DNA from: Agrocybe praecox
Lineage: Eukaryota; Basidiomycota; Agaricomycetes; Agaricales; Agrocybaceae
Length of the DNA stretch: 64,000 nt
Direction of reading: 5' to 3'
Assembly (NCBI GenBank): GCA_964017145.1
Contig: OZ024850.1
Location: forward strand, 1-64,000
The notes beneath the pieces were generated by a model that was not told where the DNA came from, made no database searches, and was given only the letters and a program-made list of their open reading frames with translations. Positions within the stretch are counted from its first letter, which is position 1, and every line of letters begins with the position of its first letter. Made by a program: the position numbers and the translations under genes. This document shows, one piece after another, positions 23,198 to 34,517 of this stretch.

Positions 23198-23738
23198 GGC
23201 CTGTTTGGATCCCCAGCTCCAACTAAGCGTGTCTGCCAAAATGCAAGCCCCGAAGCTTCTCCGAAGCGAAATGAAGCTGGATCAGGCTTTGGCCCCGGCA
23301 GGCCTCTTTCGGAGTTTAAAGAATGATGATGCGATCAGTCGCGCCAATGTCACCCACATGTCACCTAATCATTTGGTCGTTCGTTACCTGCTCATCGTCT
23401 TGAATGATGAACTCGCACAAATCCACAGAAATAAATTTATAACAAAGCGCTTTTGTATTTTATTATAAGAATAAGCTCAAAAATTACTAATGTTAATTTT
23501 TTCGACAGAATGCTTGCTATCACTACTCTGGAAGCAACCGACATAAAAGGCGGGATCGGCGGGGAGCAGCGAGCAGGCTCCTTTGACGACGCTCAGCGAC
23601 GCTCGGATGGTCTCGGAGTGTACCTCCGCAGTGTGACTAGAACACCATCAACGTGTGACGATTCCCATCAAATTGCTTGGCTGCCGAAGCTGAAGCTGAA
23701 GCCTACAGCCTGATCGGAGCTGGGGATCCAAACAGGCC
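23198..23738. mobile_element. Non-autonomous inverted-repeat transposon (MITE), 541 bp
   Basis: Perfect 23-base terminal inverted repeats start GGCCTGTTTGGATCC (23198-23220) and end with the reverse complement at 23716-23738. CCTAG flanks both ends (23193-23197 and 23739-23743), a likely 5-base target duplication. The inside encodes nothing recognisable; short A/G-rich GAAGCT repeats lie near the right end. Size and lack of a transposase make it a MITE; the superfamily is not clear from the target site. Confidence 0.8.
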
Positions 23739-23743
23739 CCTAG

Positions 23744-24283
23744 TCTCTAGCTCCCTTTCCTTCCTTCTCGCTCCTCGCTTCTTTGCGACAAAATCCCGAC
23801 TATATGCTCTATTAAGCCTGAGGTAGCTTTGCTGGAGTGTATGCGTCAGAAACAAGGGTCAAAAAACTTATCCTTAACAAATGCTATAAATTTCTTACAA
23901 CCAAAGAACAAAGAGCAATCACCGAAAATGGAAGAGGGACCCATCATCCATGTGAGGACCGAGTTGGGTTCCGTTTCAATTAATATCCTCGCTGTAATTC
24001 GTTTTCCTGGCATTGACTCTTCTATTGATACATATTGATTTTTTAAGCTTTCCGCACGAAGTTCCGTCGATGTTCTCAACCCTCTTGCAAATTTTCTCAT
24101 TTCAAGTCTCAGGCTTTGGGCCACTATGTATTTATTATGAAAAGAAGTAAGGTATTGATTAGTCTTCGTCGCGTTCAACCAAACTCGACGGTCCGGCGCC
24201 GGCTACACGCGCTCCGCTTCATGATGATCGTGGAGGACCCTCGTTCGGTTTCGTAACCAGCAGCTATCTTTCTTTGTACCGTC
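23744..24283. other. Intergenic
   Basis: No supported gene. The 40 bases before 24284 resemble those before 23004 (TTGTACCGTCATG versus TTGCACCATCATG), so the duplication includes some upstream sequence. Confidence 0.35.
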
Positions 24284-24445
24284 ATGCCCCTCCCATTCCC
24301 AGCCATCGTCGCTTCAAACAGAAGGAACATAATTGCTGAAAAGGCTACTGCGGCAAGTTCCTCGACGAGTGGATCAGGCTCGGGCGTTCCTACCGCTCGA
24401 AATATTATGTCGATGAATAAGGAGTCGGCAGCGTACAAGGATTAG
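24284..24445 (+). CDS. Small peptide of unknown function, AIVASNRR family (53 aa)
   Basis: ATG at 24284, TAG at 24443. Single frame: MPLPFPAIVASNRRNIIAEK, a Ser/Gly-rich middle (AASSSTSGSGSG), and PTARNIMSM then a Lys-Glu-rich end. It has a diverged partner at 23004 with the same AIVASNRR core. Two copies keeping the amino acid core while third positions drift is the only coding evidence; it could also be a conserved noncoding repeat. No signal peptide, no C-terminal CaaX box (so not a mating pheromone precursor). Confidence 0.4.
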   Translation: MPLPFPAIVASNRRNIIAEKATAASSSTSGSGSGVPTARNIMSMNKESAAYKD

Positions 24446-24835
24446 GACCCCTCACACTTCCTCCGCGACAGACACTTTATCGTGATGAATAATAAATACC
24501 TCCCTCTGAACTACGGAAGATCTGGTTTGTAGATGTCTTGGGGATCGATACGAAACACACTGAGAAATCGGACATTGATAGTCTCGAGTTAGACTACATG
24601 TTAATCCATGTTAGAGCCCACAGCCGCATTACGCTTTCCTTTATGAAACTCAAGCTTGTAAATATTGGTATTCGGGACTAACCAAATAGAGTTGTCGTCT
24701 ATCATACTTACCTTAAAAATTATGATACACCCCGGGAAGTTGATGTTCTCAGGTCACCTCAAAATCCCCGAGAAAACGTGGTTTTAGTTCAGATAATTAA
24801 TAAATTTGTTTTTTTGAAGCTATTGTTGGAAACTA
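24446..24835. other. Intergenic
   Basis: No recognised feature. Confidence 0.35.
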
Positions 24836-25368
24836 CGGTGTCCGGGAGGGACATAGTTAAAATTCATATTTTGATTTTTGATTGCAACTTTTCGCTTGTT
24901 GGCCATCACATGATGTTGGATTTTCCGTTATTCTAATCTACCCTCTGGTGCCGTCAAATGACCTGCTAGAGTGCGAAGAACATACAATAGATCTTATATA
25001 CAATTTCTCAATTCAGTTGCGCTCACTCTCACTGACATTTTGCGTGTTTGGTATGCTTTCGGCAATGTCCGATAACACATCAGCATGCGCATCAATTCAC
25101 GCTCACTGTGCGCTCGCTGACCAATCGCTGACGGCCAACTGACGGCATTACTTTGCTGGCCCTCCGAGACAGTATCCAGAGCTCAGTTTAGGCGTGAAAC
25201 TTCCAGGCAAACATTTTATTCGTCTTATGGTAGAATGTACACAGCGTAGGGGAGCAAAATGACGAAGGAACCCTCAAGAAGTCGAATGACATAATGCGTT
25301 GACAACAACCGCAAAGTTGCAATCAAGAATCAAAATGTGAATTTTAACCACGTCACTCCCGGACACCA
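24836..25368. mobile_element. Non-autonomous TA-flanked inverted-repeat transposon (MITE), 533 bp
   Basis: Long imperfect terminal inverted repeats: left end CGGTGTCCGGGAGGGACATA, right end its diverged reverse complement (starting TGGTGTCCGGGAGTGACGTG). Identity is good for about 65 bases, including TTAAAATTCA and GATTGCAACTTT. Both sides are flanked by TA (24834-24835 and 25369-25370), as for Tc1/mariner-type elements. No transposase inside. Confidence 0.78.
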
Positions 25369-25370
25369 TA

Positions 25371-26212
25371 GGAAACGTAGACTTTGTTCCAGTTATCAGA
25401 ATGAATGAAGCCTACATTCTCAGTCTACCTAAAAATTTAGTTACATCTTCTATATGGGGCTGTGATTTTGGCCTGACTGAACATCATGTTTTGGGTCATG
25501 TTTACGATTTAACGCAAATTTTGAACGAATACTTGGTTTTCATTGAGTATATATGGTGTCCCAAAACTTTTATAATATCTCATGTTTTATAACGGACCTA
25601 CGTTGTACGCTAAAACTATATTTTCTTGGGTTTTGCTGGACCTGAAAACCCCAACTTCCTGGGGTGATAGACTCGCTTCGCACTGGCTCGGCTATCGGTT
25701 GTGACCTATTTTGAACTTGTGTATATTTTTGAGGAGCTTATGCAGGCGGAGGTAGAAATGCGTGGAAAAACTTAGAAAAGCTCTGGAGGAATGAAAAATA
25801 AATGAATTGCAGCTTCTAAACATTCAACCTAAACAATCAACTTGAAATAGCGTGAGGGCAATCATAATGAAACTATACAGCAGCCAACTTAATAATAGTA
25901 AAACACGTGTACTAAACTCTATAAGGCTCCGTAGAATTGAATCCATAATTTTGACGTCCACAACTTATACCCTCAACTTGTTCTTGCTCCGTTAACAAAA
26001 TGACTGATACCTACGCTCAAATCCACCCCCTCTACCGGAGTCTCGTGATTCGGATCAAACCGAAGAATTGGTTCGGCGATTCATTTTCCCAATGCAGGAG
26101 CTGCGACATTTTGATAACCGATCGCATCTTTCTTCCTGATTATGACCCCGGAATATCTATACGCGGTAGGATATTCTTCCATGGTCTGTTAGTTTCTGAC
26201 AGTACCATATAG
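25371..26212 (+). other. Intergenic with a 70-residue open frame
   Basis: ATG at 26000 opens MTDTYAQIHPLYRSLVIRIK and runs to TAG at 26210. It ends exactly where the coding part of the next gene starts (26213). It may be a first exon or an insertion into the first exon of that gene; the phases do not agree with the visible GTAGGA donor, so I leave it unassigned. No other feature. Confidence 0.3.
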
Positions 26213-27420
26213 TCTGTCCCAGGCTTCTTTTTTCACGACGATTCTAATGAACACGCCTTGCCTGCAGTGAGATTGCGACCATTAATTTGTTGCATTTCAC
26301 AGAGATAATGATCACACACCGCTTTGAGTAGATCCCACAGCATTTTGGATTAAAAGATAAAGGGCAGAATATATGGCAAAAATTCCTCGATCATATACAG
26401 GCTTTGAACGCCGAGGATCCGTCCAGGGCGTCGTATAAATTTTTCTTACTTTCAAGGCATGGTCAAGGTTATCGTGCGTGTATGATTAAATTTTCTTTTC
26501 GTGTTCCTGAACCTCATTTTATCGTAGATAACGTTGCTGAGTCCAAGTATGGTACCAAGGCCTGGGATGAGTAAGGCTCTATTCAATTTATCATAACAAA
26601 ATTCCTCATCCACTTTTAGATACTGGTCGAAGCTCGACGGAGACGGTGAGATTACCTGGGGGCGTAAGTCAAGTCAGGTTCCTCTGTTATAGCTATACTC
26701 AAATTTTTAGCCGATCCTCAACTCACCCCGTTGGGTATTGATCAGGCTAAATCAGCCAAGGACGGCTGGACAGCAGAAGCTGCAACGGGCCTACCTCCTC
26801 CCCAGCGGCGCTACAGCAGTCCACTTTCTCGTGCTATGGATACTTGTTTCATCATGCTCGCCGGCGTGTACGATGAACGCAATTTCCTTCACCCGGTCGT
26901 TGTTTTGGAGGTGCGTAACAGCTTCCTTCTAAGTAAATGACTATTGTTAATTCATCGACTGCATGGTCAGAACTGCCGGGAAGAGAATGGGGTGCATACA
27001 TGCGATAAACGGAGTACGAAGTCATATATAGCAAAGTCCCACCCAAATTTTGTCATTGAAGAAGGGTTCACCGAGGAGGATGAACTTTGGAACTCTGCAG
27101 TGCGCGAAACGAAGGCGGAAGTTGCCATTCGTGCACGTACGGTAATCGACAGGATATTTCTCGAAGACGGTGACGCGTCATGTAAGTCGAGATTCAGCGC
27201 TCAGTCCCTAATTTTGACGGTATCAGTAATATGAGCTGTGATTCAGTTATTTCCATTACCGCTCACGGTGGTTTTATCAATGGATTTCTGTCTGCCGTGG
27301 GTCGCCCGCCTTATTCCCTGCCCACTGGAGGTGCGTTTTTCATGTTTACCTTCTCAAAACTAAAATCTCAAAATTGTCGCAGGGATACTTCCATTAGTTG
27401 TTAAAAGAATTACTCAATAA
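26213..27420 (+). CDS. Histidine phosphatase, phosphoglycerate mutase-like (start exon unresolved, 9 exons... 8 introns counted from upstream)
   Basis: Exons that join in phase: 26213-26266, 26332-26473, 26528-26570, 26620-26663, 26711-26910, 26971-27181, 27247-27330 and 27383-27420. They read SVPGFFFHDD, HFGLKDKGQNIWQKF, LLSRHGQGYHNVAESKYGT, YWSKLDGDGEITWGPDPQLT, PPPQRRYSSPLSRAMDT, NCREENGVHTCDKRSTKSY, IEEGFTEEDELW, SITAHGGFINGFLSA and ILPLVVKRITQ. The RHG motif and the later AHGG histidine are the two catalytic histidines of the histidine phosphatase superfamily; the overall order matches fungal Pmu1-like mutase proteins. Probably cytoplasmic, substrate unknown. The first Met-containing exon is not resolved (see 26000). 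A broken copy of its 3' half lies at 28150-28600. Confidence 0.8.
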
Positions 27421-28149
27421 CCAATGACCGCCAAATATATTATGATTCATGTGTAACCTGGAGAGATTTGCGAAAGAGACGTCAAATTTTGAACTTGAGC
27501 TTGCGATGGTACTGCTTCAATGCTTCCTGCAGTCAGACGATCTAAATTACGGTGCTCCGGACCCTAAAATGGCTCAACTGCGATCCAACTCGAGAATATC
27601 AATGGTCCATCTCCGATGATCCGTATCGAGCCAGGCCCAAGGCATGTAGAAAAAACATTCCCATAAAGCGTAATCTAGGCAAAAATCTTGACTTTTCTTC
27701 ACAACCAATGGTCTATCACAGAGATAATGCGAACAATTCTGTCCGTGATACGCTCAATTCTAGATTTAAACTCTCACGGCACTTGTTATACTTAACCCTA
27801 GAACATATCAATGAACATCAGAGTAATATGACTCATACCACGCCATAGCCTCTATGATCATTCTAACCCCAAGGCGCGCGAGCGGATGGTACACATTCCC
27901 TCTTCAAGACAACAAATACCACGCATGTCATTCCCTAGTCGCACAACAGCGCCCAAGTTAACTTGAACACGTCTTCTATTAATAAATTTTCGCATGTTCC
28001 CTTTCGTTTGTCTTATTTTATCTTGCAACGAATCACCATTCTTAGAAGGACGTGTGAATGGATGTGGTCGGTCCGTCCAATATCCCTTGATTCAACTTCC
28101 CTGTTCTCGCTATCTCTATCATCGCTATCCCGCTGATAAATGACCTATG
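27421..28149. other. Intergenic containing fragments of neighbouring genes
   Basis: Holds the CHAT-gene fragment at 27493-27550 and a 98-codon open frame at 27552-27848 that I do not recognise. Confidence 0.4.
27493..27550 (+). pseudogene. Fragment of a TPR-CHAT gene
   Basis: About 58 bases (ELAMVLLQCFLQSDDLNY in translation) match the TPR gene's own segment at about 30526-30583 (ELAMVLLQRFLQSDDLNH) with only a few base changes. It is an isolated gene fragment 2-3 kb from its source, between the mutase gene and its broken copy. Confidence 0.7.
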
Positions 28150-28600
28150 GTCGTTGTGGAGGTGTGTTACAACAACTACTGTGTGAATGTGTTTCCTTAA
28201 CTCACTGACTGCATGGTCAGAGCTGCAGAGAGGAGGACAGCGTATGCGATAACTTATAAGCGAAATAACAAGTCATATATAGCCAAGTACCACTCGAATT
28301 TTTTCATCGAGGAAGGGTTCACAGAGGAGGAGATACTTTTAAACCCTAGAGCGCACCAAACGATTCATCCTCCAATTTTGACGGTATCAAGAATATGAGC
28401 CGTGATTCAGTAATTGAAATTACCGCTCGCGATCAGCTCACGATGGCTTTATCAATGGATTTCTGTCTGCCGTGGGTCGCGACTCGCCCACCTTATTCTT
28501 TGCCTACTGGAGGCGCGTCTTTTGGGATTCAGCTTTTATTCAAACCTAGAATCTAAAGAATTCCGCAGGAGTATTCGATTAGTGGTTAAACGAATTCCAG
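28150..28600 (+). pseudogene. Partial duplicate of the phosphoglycerate mutase-like gene
   Basis: Aligns with 26895-27415: an exon end with GGTCGTTGTGGAGG, the same intron tail GACTGCATGGTCAG, then KSYIAKYHSNFFIEEGFTEE, ATGAGCCGTGATTCAG, GCTTTATCAATGGATTTCTG and a final VVKRI. The TCDKR region is scrambled, about 100 bases of the exon are deleted, and the donor after the last-but-one exon is GCGCGT instead of GTGCGT. Not functional. Confidence 0.75.
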
Positions 28601-28769
28601 GTAAATGGCTACTGTGAGCTATATTTTGACTCATATGTGACCTAGATGGAAATCAGAAAATTTGCTCAGGGGTCGTTAACAAGCTGTTAAACTCGACATA
28701 ATCTAATCTGATCTAATATTACGTACGTCTTAGCGCACGTGCTCTATTTCCTAAAACACACTATATCCC

Positions 28770-29030
28770 AGTTTATCCAATACGGTCTTTGTGGTACTGC
28801 ACAGCTTGTCCAAAACCATCATAAAGGTCACCGCTGACAATGATGCTCCCGTTCTTTCCCCCTGCTTGCCTGATAGTGACCTGAGTAAAAAATAAATGGA
28901 TACGTGAGCCTATTTTCTACTATCATCGAAAATTCATATCCTGATTCCGATTCCACAGGATAATTCTGTGTGGTGGGTCCAAATCTGCTGGACCTTGCGC
29001 ACCCTGAAAAGGTCGCTAATAACGCATTCG
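28770..29030 (-). pseudogene. Coding-like minus-strand fragment of unknown family
   Basis: The minus strand reads VTIRQAGGKNGSIIVSGDLY followed by DGFGQAVQYHKDRIG and a stop, preceded across an acceptor-like TTTACTCAG by GAQGPADLDPPHRIILWNRN. I could not find a valid donor or start. Family unknown. Confidence 0.25.
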
Positions 29031-29065
29031 TACTGTGTGGTCGATATTAGATTTATCGGTTATAG

Positions 29066-32000
29066 GCAAGAATACATCGGACGACCTCGACGGTGTGGAA
29101 CTAACTGCCAGACTTATGCTGGACGGAACGACCTTTGATCAAACGGAACTTGTCAGGCGATCTGGTTTGGATTCGGTGTGGGGAGCTTCTTATTATTTCT
29201 TAATGTGAGTAATGTTCTACGAAAGGTGTCATGGATGAGAGCTAAATATTGTTACTCAGTCCAGTTACTAGCCCAGCCTTCTTTGTAGCCGTGGATCATA
29301 TCGTTGAGGAAGGATCGCAACCGACATTCGGAGGTTTGGTGGAAGTTGACTGTGCACAAGTTGTGGACAGCGTCTCCAGTCGGTCGGAGCCCAGATGTGA
29401 GTACTTGGATCCTTAAGTACGCTCATGTGATTAAAACCATTCCACAGACTTTCTCATTGAGCCGAAAGGACCGAATGGAGAGGAAACGAAGTTTGACCTT
29501 AGCTTTTCTGCGTTCCTATCAACGTCAAATGTTAACAATGGGCCGTCTCCTCAATCAGTTATACAAACAGGTACTCTACCCTTTTCGCCCTTCCACGAAG
29601 TTCGACTCTCATGATAATAGTCAGGAGCCTCGACGGAGTCGCAATTGCCCAAGTATTGTTGCAGATTGTTAGCTCCGACGCTCAATTTATAAAGCCATGC
29701 CTCGGTTTACTCTACACCGCATATCAAGTAGTCGCTAAACTTTTGAACAGCGACAAGAACAAGTCATGGTGCTTCGGTATGCTGGCCAACATCCACCTCG
29801 CTCGGTACGATACGTGGCTCAACATCATGGGAGACGAGTCGCACGAATACCCGATGCACAACATTTACATCAAAGGACTCAAATCTGCCACTCTTATGCT
29901 AGAATTCGCCTTGAAGACATCAGCGGATGACTATGAGAAACGACCTTGGCTACAGCTCAGTCTCTGCATGTGCTTCCAACGTCTACTTGTGGATCAAATC
30001 AAAGCAGATATCTCGGGTCCTTTTATTGCCATGGCCATACAGTTCTGGGACTCCGTGAAGCTCATACGAGATGACGAACCGAAGAAGGCAGTGCTGGCCA
30101 AATTCGCCGCCACCGTTTTTAGACACCGCTTCGAAATAACTGGATCGATAACCGACCTCAATTCGTGTATTTTAGCGAGCGAAGAAGCTGTCGACCTCAC
30201 AAACGACGAATCTTCCGATAAAGTTGAACTACTAAACGACCTCATTTCTGCCCTTTTGGAACGTCATGACTTTATTGAAGTTAATCAATTGGCAGACGTC
30301 GACAAGGCTTTGGTCTTATCGAGGCAGACCCTCTCCTTGATCACAGATGGACAAGTGGCCCAAAATCGAGCCAAAGCTCATCATAATCTCGCTCGGTCTC
30401 TACTCCTTCACCAACAGCATTCAGGGCTCACGTCAGGCGATGGTCTAGATGTAGTAATTGAAGGATATGACGGGGCTTTAGAACATCTTCCTAATACTCA
30501 GGGTCGAACCAGAGCCATCTGGCTGAAAGAGCTTGCGATGGTGCTGCTCCAACGCTTCCTGCAGTCAGACGACCTAAATCACTTGAATCGAACGATATCG
30601 ACGGTTGAAGAAGCGCTGGCCAAGTTCTCGAACAGCCCTATCGACTCCGTCGATTGCATGAGACTCCTTTCCCGCTCTTTGTTTACTCGTTTCCACAGAT
30701 GCATTGACTTCTCCGACCTCGAAAGAGGAATGCACATGCTAGAAGATGCTGCTGCTCTCGACATTCAACACCAAGATATCGTCAACGTCACCCAGTACTT
30801 GGAGAAAATATTTGATGAATATGTTCAATATTTCTCGGATTTCGTCGGGGCTGAAGACGCCGTGAAATCGGCTCAGATGTTGGAAGAACTGATTGAAGAC
30901 GAAGGAACCAGGGCCGATGCAAATCTTAGGCTACAGTCCATCGGCACATTCTTGTCACTTCGTCTCCAAAGCCTCGCGGACAAGGATGCCATTCCTGGAA
31001 ACATTCTAGCGGTGTTACGAAAGGTTTGCAAGCACCTTACTCCGAAGAATCCTAAAACTGGTCTCTGGGTGGGCATGACAGGAAGCCTTTTTATACATGA
31101 TTTCGATACTACTAGGGCAAAGCTCGACATTGATCGTGCAGTTGAATTTTTCGATGACATTTGTCAACAATATCGATCAAATAACACGCCACTGGACCTT
31201 AAGGTCATGAATCTCTTTGCTATTTCTCTCTTGAAGCGTTTCCAGTGGTACGGAAATCTACCTGATATAAATAGGGCGATTGATATTCTCGATGATGCTC
31301 TGCTAGAGTGCCCAGATGGCGATCAGCATAAAATCCTCTTGCTAAACAATTTCGCTTCGTCCTCCCTAGAAAGGTTCAGCAAACTAGGCGACATTGGAGA
31401 TCTCAACAATGCTGCTGCCGCTTACCATGTGGCAATTGACACAACTGCAGATACTTATAAACGAGCTTCTATCACTTACAACCTCGGTCACCTACTTCTC
31501 CGACGGCTTCATAGTGTGGGCAATATCGATGATGCCGATCAAGCCTTATCGATATTCCAGGAGTCTATAAATAACTCTGCGGACGGTAGTGCGGAGAAAG
31601 TCGAATCAAGTATAGCACACTCTCGCGCACTACTTCATCGCTTCTGGCATCTCCAAGACTCACAGGATCTCAACCAATCTATCTCCTTACTAGAGACCAC
31701 ATTGACTTCTATAACAAACAATCCAAACCACGTCCGTCGGGCCGAAATTTTACATTGTCTGGGAGATGCACACTCGCAGCGATTCGCAAAATTCGGCGAC
31801 ATCACGGATATTGATGAATCCATAACCTACTACCAGGAAGCCATCGCGAGTACACCCGATACGCATCCTTGTAAAGCCATATTATTCTTTGATCTTGGTC
31901 GCTGGCTTCCAACGCGTTTCGAGCTGCTACACGATACAAAGGACCTAGAAAGTTCCCTTGAGGCTCTTCTTACTGCGTCTGCTATAACCACAACTTCTAG

Positions 32001-33719
32001 TAAATGGAGGTTTCGAGCCGCGTCTTTGAGAGGATATTGGTCCCAGACATTCGAATATGGCGATGCAATAGAATCGTATACAATCGCCATGGAGTTAATC
32101 CCCAAGTTGGCGTGGCTGGGATTACCCATTTCGAATCGTCGCATTCAGCTCTTAGAAGTTGGAGATGTCGTCTCAGACGCTGTAGCTGCTGCAATATCCG
32201 CTAACAAACTTGATCTGGCGCTGGATTGGTTTGAGCAAGGCCGGTCTGTAATATGGACCCAAATGAATATTCTCCGGACGCCATCTGGCGAGCTAGCTCA
32301 AGATCACCAGGATTTGGCTTTCAGATATGAAGAATTGTCTAAAGCTCTGCGCCAGATGGAACGGGAGGACGACTCGGATAAAGGAACGTACTTTGATCAA
32401 GACCAACAGTGGAAAAGGTCTCGGAACGAATACCATAATATCGCGGAGAAAAGAGACTCCCTGATATCAAAGATACGGGAAATTGACGGATTTCATGATT
32501 TCCTTCGCCCAAAGAAGATATGCAATATTCTTCCTTCAAGAGATGGAACTATTGTGGCAATCAATATGAGCAAATTTCGCTCTGACGCCTTGATTCTCTT
32601 GCCTGATAATGACGATGTGGTTAATTTTCGGTTTGATACGTTTACGTCATCCACCGCCCGCCAGCTCAAGGCAAAGTTGCACGGTCTTCTTCAAAATAGG
32701 AATGCGTTACGAGGTACCAAGAAGCCTTCGAGAAGGTCGCCATTTGCTCGGAGACCAGGAAGCGATCCGGAGCTGGAATTTCAAGATATCTTGGAAACGT
32801 TATGGAAGGATGTATCCAAGCCGATCCTGGATCATTTAAGATCTATGGTAAGTCGAAGGTGGAATTTGCTGCTCGAGGACATGTAAAGTCGTATGCTGAC
32901 TAAATTCCTCAGAAATCTAAAACAGAAGTACACGAGAAAGATATGGAGCGCATTTGGTGGTGTCTATCTGGCCCCTTGACATTCCTTCCCATTCATGCAT
33001 CCGGGTTCTATGGCCCTGGCAACCCTCGAGAATCAAAACTTTCCGATTTTGCAGTCTCATCTTATATTCCTTCGCTATCAATCCTAGCAAGTGCCTTTCA
33101 TCGATCTCAGTTGCCTGAACGTGGCTCTACGCTCCTTAATATCGCATTACCTTTGGAATCGAATTTACCCTTCACCGCCGTAGAAATGGTGCTCATACAG
33201 AAATACCAGCCGCCTTTCCATATCCAGTCCCTTATAGAGGCAAAAGCATCTCCAGAAAACGTCAAATCTGGGATGAAGACCTGTGAATGGGTGCACTTCG
33301 CATGTCATGGAGTTCAGGATCGCGACAACCCCGAAGATAGCGCGTTAATCCTCGCGAACGAGTCGAGGTTGACATTGGCGGACATAACCAAGCTCGAACT
33401 ACCGCATGCTCAGTTCGCGTTCCTTTCGGCATGCCAAACAGCTACTGGAGACGAGCTTCTTCCTGACGAGGCTGTCCATCTAGCGGCTGGTATGCTCTCA
33501 GCTGGATATCGTGGTGTTGTTGGGACAATGTGGTCTATTCCAGATGACGAATCGCCTCAGGTGGCAGACTTGTTTTATCAGAACATATGTGCCAAGAAGT
33601 CTATTCCCGATCCAAGTCAGGCTGCGGAGGCTTTGCACGCTGCTGTCGCAAACCTTCGTTTATCTGTGGTGAAAAAATCGTTCTTCTCCTGGGTACCTTT
33701 CATTCATTACGGCGTTTAG
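29066..33719 (+). CDS. C2-like / TPR / CHAT-domain protein (about 1477 aa visible, 5'-incomplete)
   Basis: Exons in agreeing phase: 29066-29204, 29260-29396, 29448-29570, 29621-32847 and 32913-33719; introns of 55, 51, 50 and 65 bases. An upstream start exon is not resolved. The first three exons (DDLDGVELTARLMLDGTTF, GLDSVWGASYYFL, FFVAVDHIVEEGSQPTFGG, FLIEPKGPNGEETKFDL) have the shape of a C2-type beta-sandwich. The long fourth exon is a series of about ten helical repeats with a TPR-like period (DLNNAAAAYHVAID, SVGNIDDADQALSIFQE, DITDIDESITYYQEAI). The end is a CHAT caspase-like peptidase domain with the expected dyad: His in WVHFACHG and Cys in FLSACQTATGDELL, then GYRGVVGTMWSIPD. CHAT proteases joined to TPRs act in regulated proteolysis and cell-death pathways in other organisms; the role here is inferred. 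The ATG at 29611 lies inside an intron. Confidence 0.85.
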
Positions 33720-34120
33720 CTCATACTTTTCAAACTCATATTTATATATACCCTGATGGCAATTCAATCCGTAATGTGATTATATTCATAGCTTTCATGT
33801 GGATCATAGAATGGGCATATGGGAACGCCATTACAGCGTACTGGTACTCCTGTGTACGTCTAGAGATGAAAGGGTTGAAATTATGAAGAGGATGGATCGC
33901 AATGATGACGAATTACGTACATAATACGTATAACACAAACCATAATTCAAATTGAATTAAACTCGACCCAGTCCATTTCAAAATAGCTATGTAATCAAAT
34001 AAACTTACTTTGAAAGTTCCTCCTTTCGCCGCCGGTGATTTCTTTCGCACATAGGGTGCGTCCCTGACCTAGTTAAGCGCCATATTTAAGAGATATCCGC
34101 GTCGTTGTTTCGGGCTACTT
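33720..34120. other. Intergenic
   Basis: No recognised feature apart from AT-rich sequence. Confidence 0.4.
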
Positions 34121-34190
34121 ATGCCCTTTCTCACCCCAGAAGAATGTTCAGATTTGTTACGTGCCTTCATAATCCGAAAACAGTTCGCAT
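34121..34190 (+). pseudogene. Orphan first exon of a DUF6533 gene
   Basis: ATG at 34121 reads MPFLTPEECSDLLRAFIIRK then QFA and ends on a GTAAGT donor at 34191, phase 1. This is the same ending (RKQFA, phase 1) as the first exons of the two complete genes at 34518 and 36352. The following exons are missing: a third, 3'-deleted copy. Confidence 0.6.
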
Positions 34191-34517
34191 GTAAGTAATC
34201 AATTAACTTCATGTGTCCTATTTCTATCTTCGCGATTGTTGTACGTGCTAAATCCCATCTCATTGCGTAATTAAACTAATCGATAAGCTTGCATAGTTGT
34301 GAACATGTTGAACCTCGACCTCCTGAAGATAATCGCCACAGACAGTCTAGACTTGGAGCGGATATGGAATTGATACACCTTGATCATATCTACGAGGGAT
34401 GAGTCAGTTTCCTAATTTTGTGTTTCATTCGAGCTGGTTTCCCGGACAACATTTTTAGCGAATCTCATCCCTGACTTGCATCGAAGGAAATTGTACTTAA
34501 GACGATAGGCATGAAGG

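Noticed and set aside
23846..24438. Minus-strand frames ending LLFEATMA opposite the small-peptide copies
   Set aside because: The duplication alone explains matching antisense frames; the plus-strand frames have the better start context.
24284..24445. Mating pheromone precursor
   Set aside because: Right size for one but there is no C-terminal CaaX cysteine.
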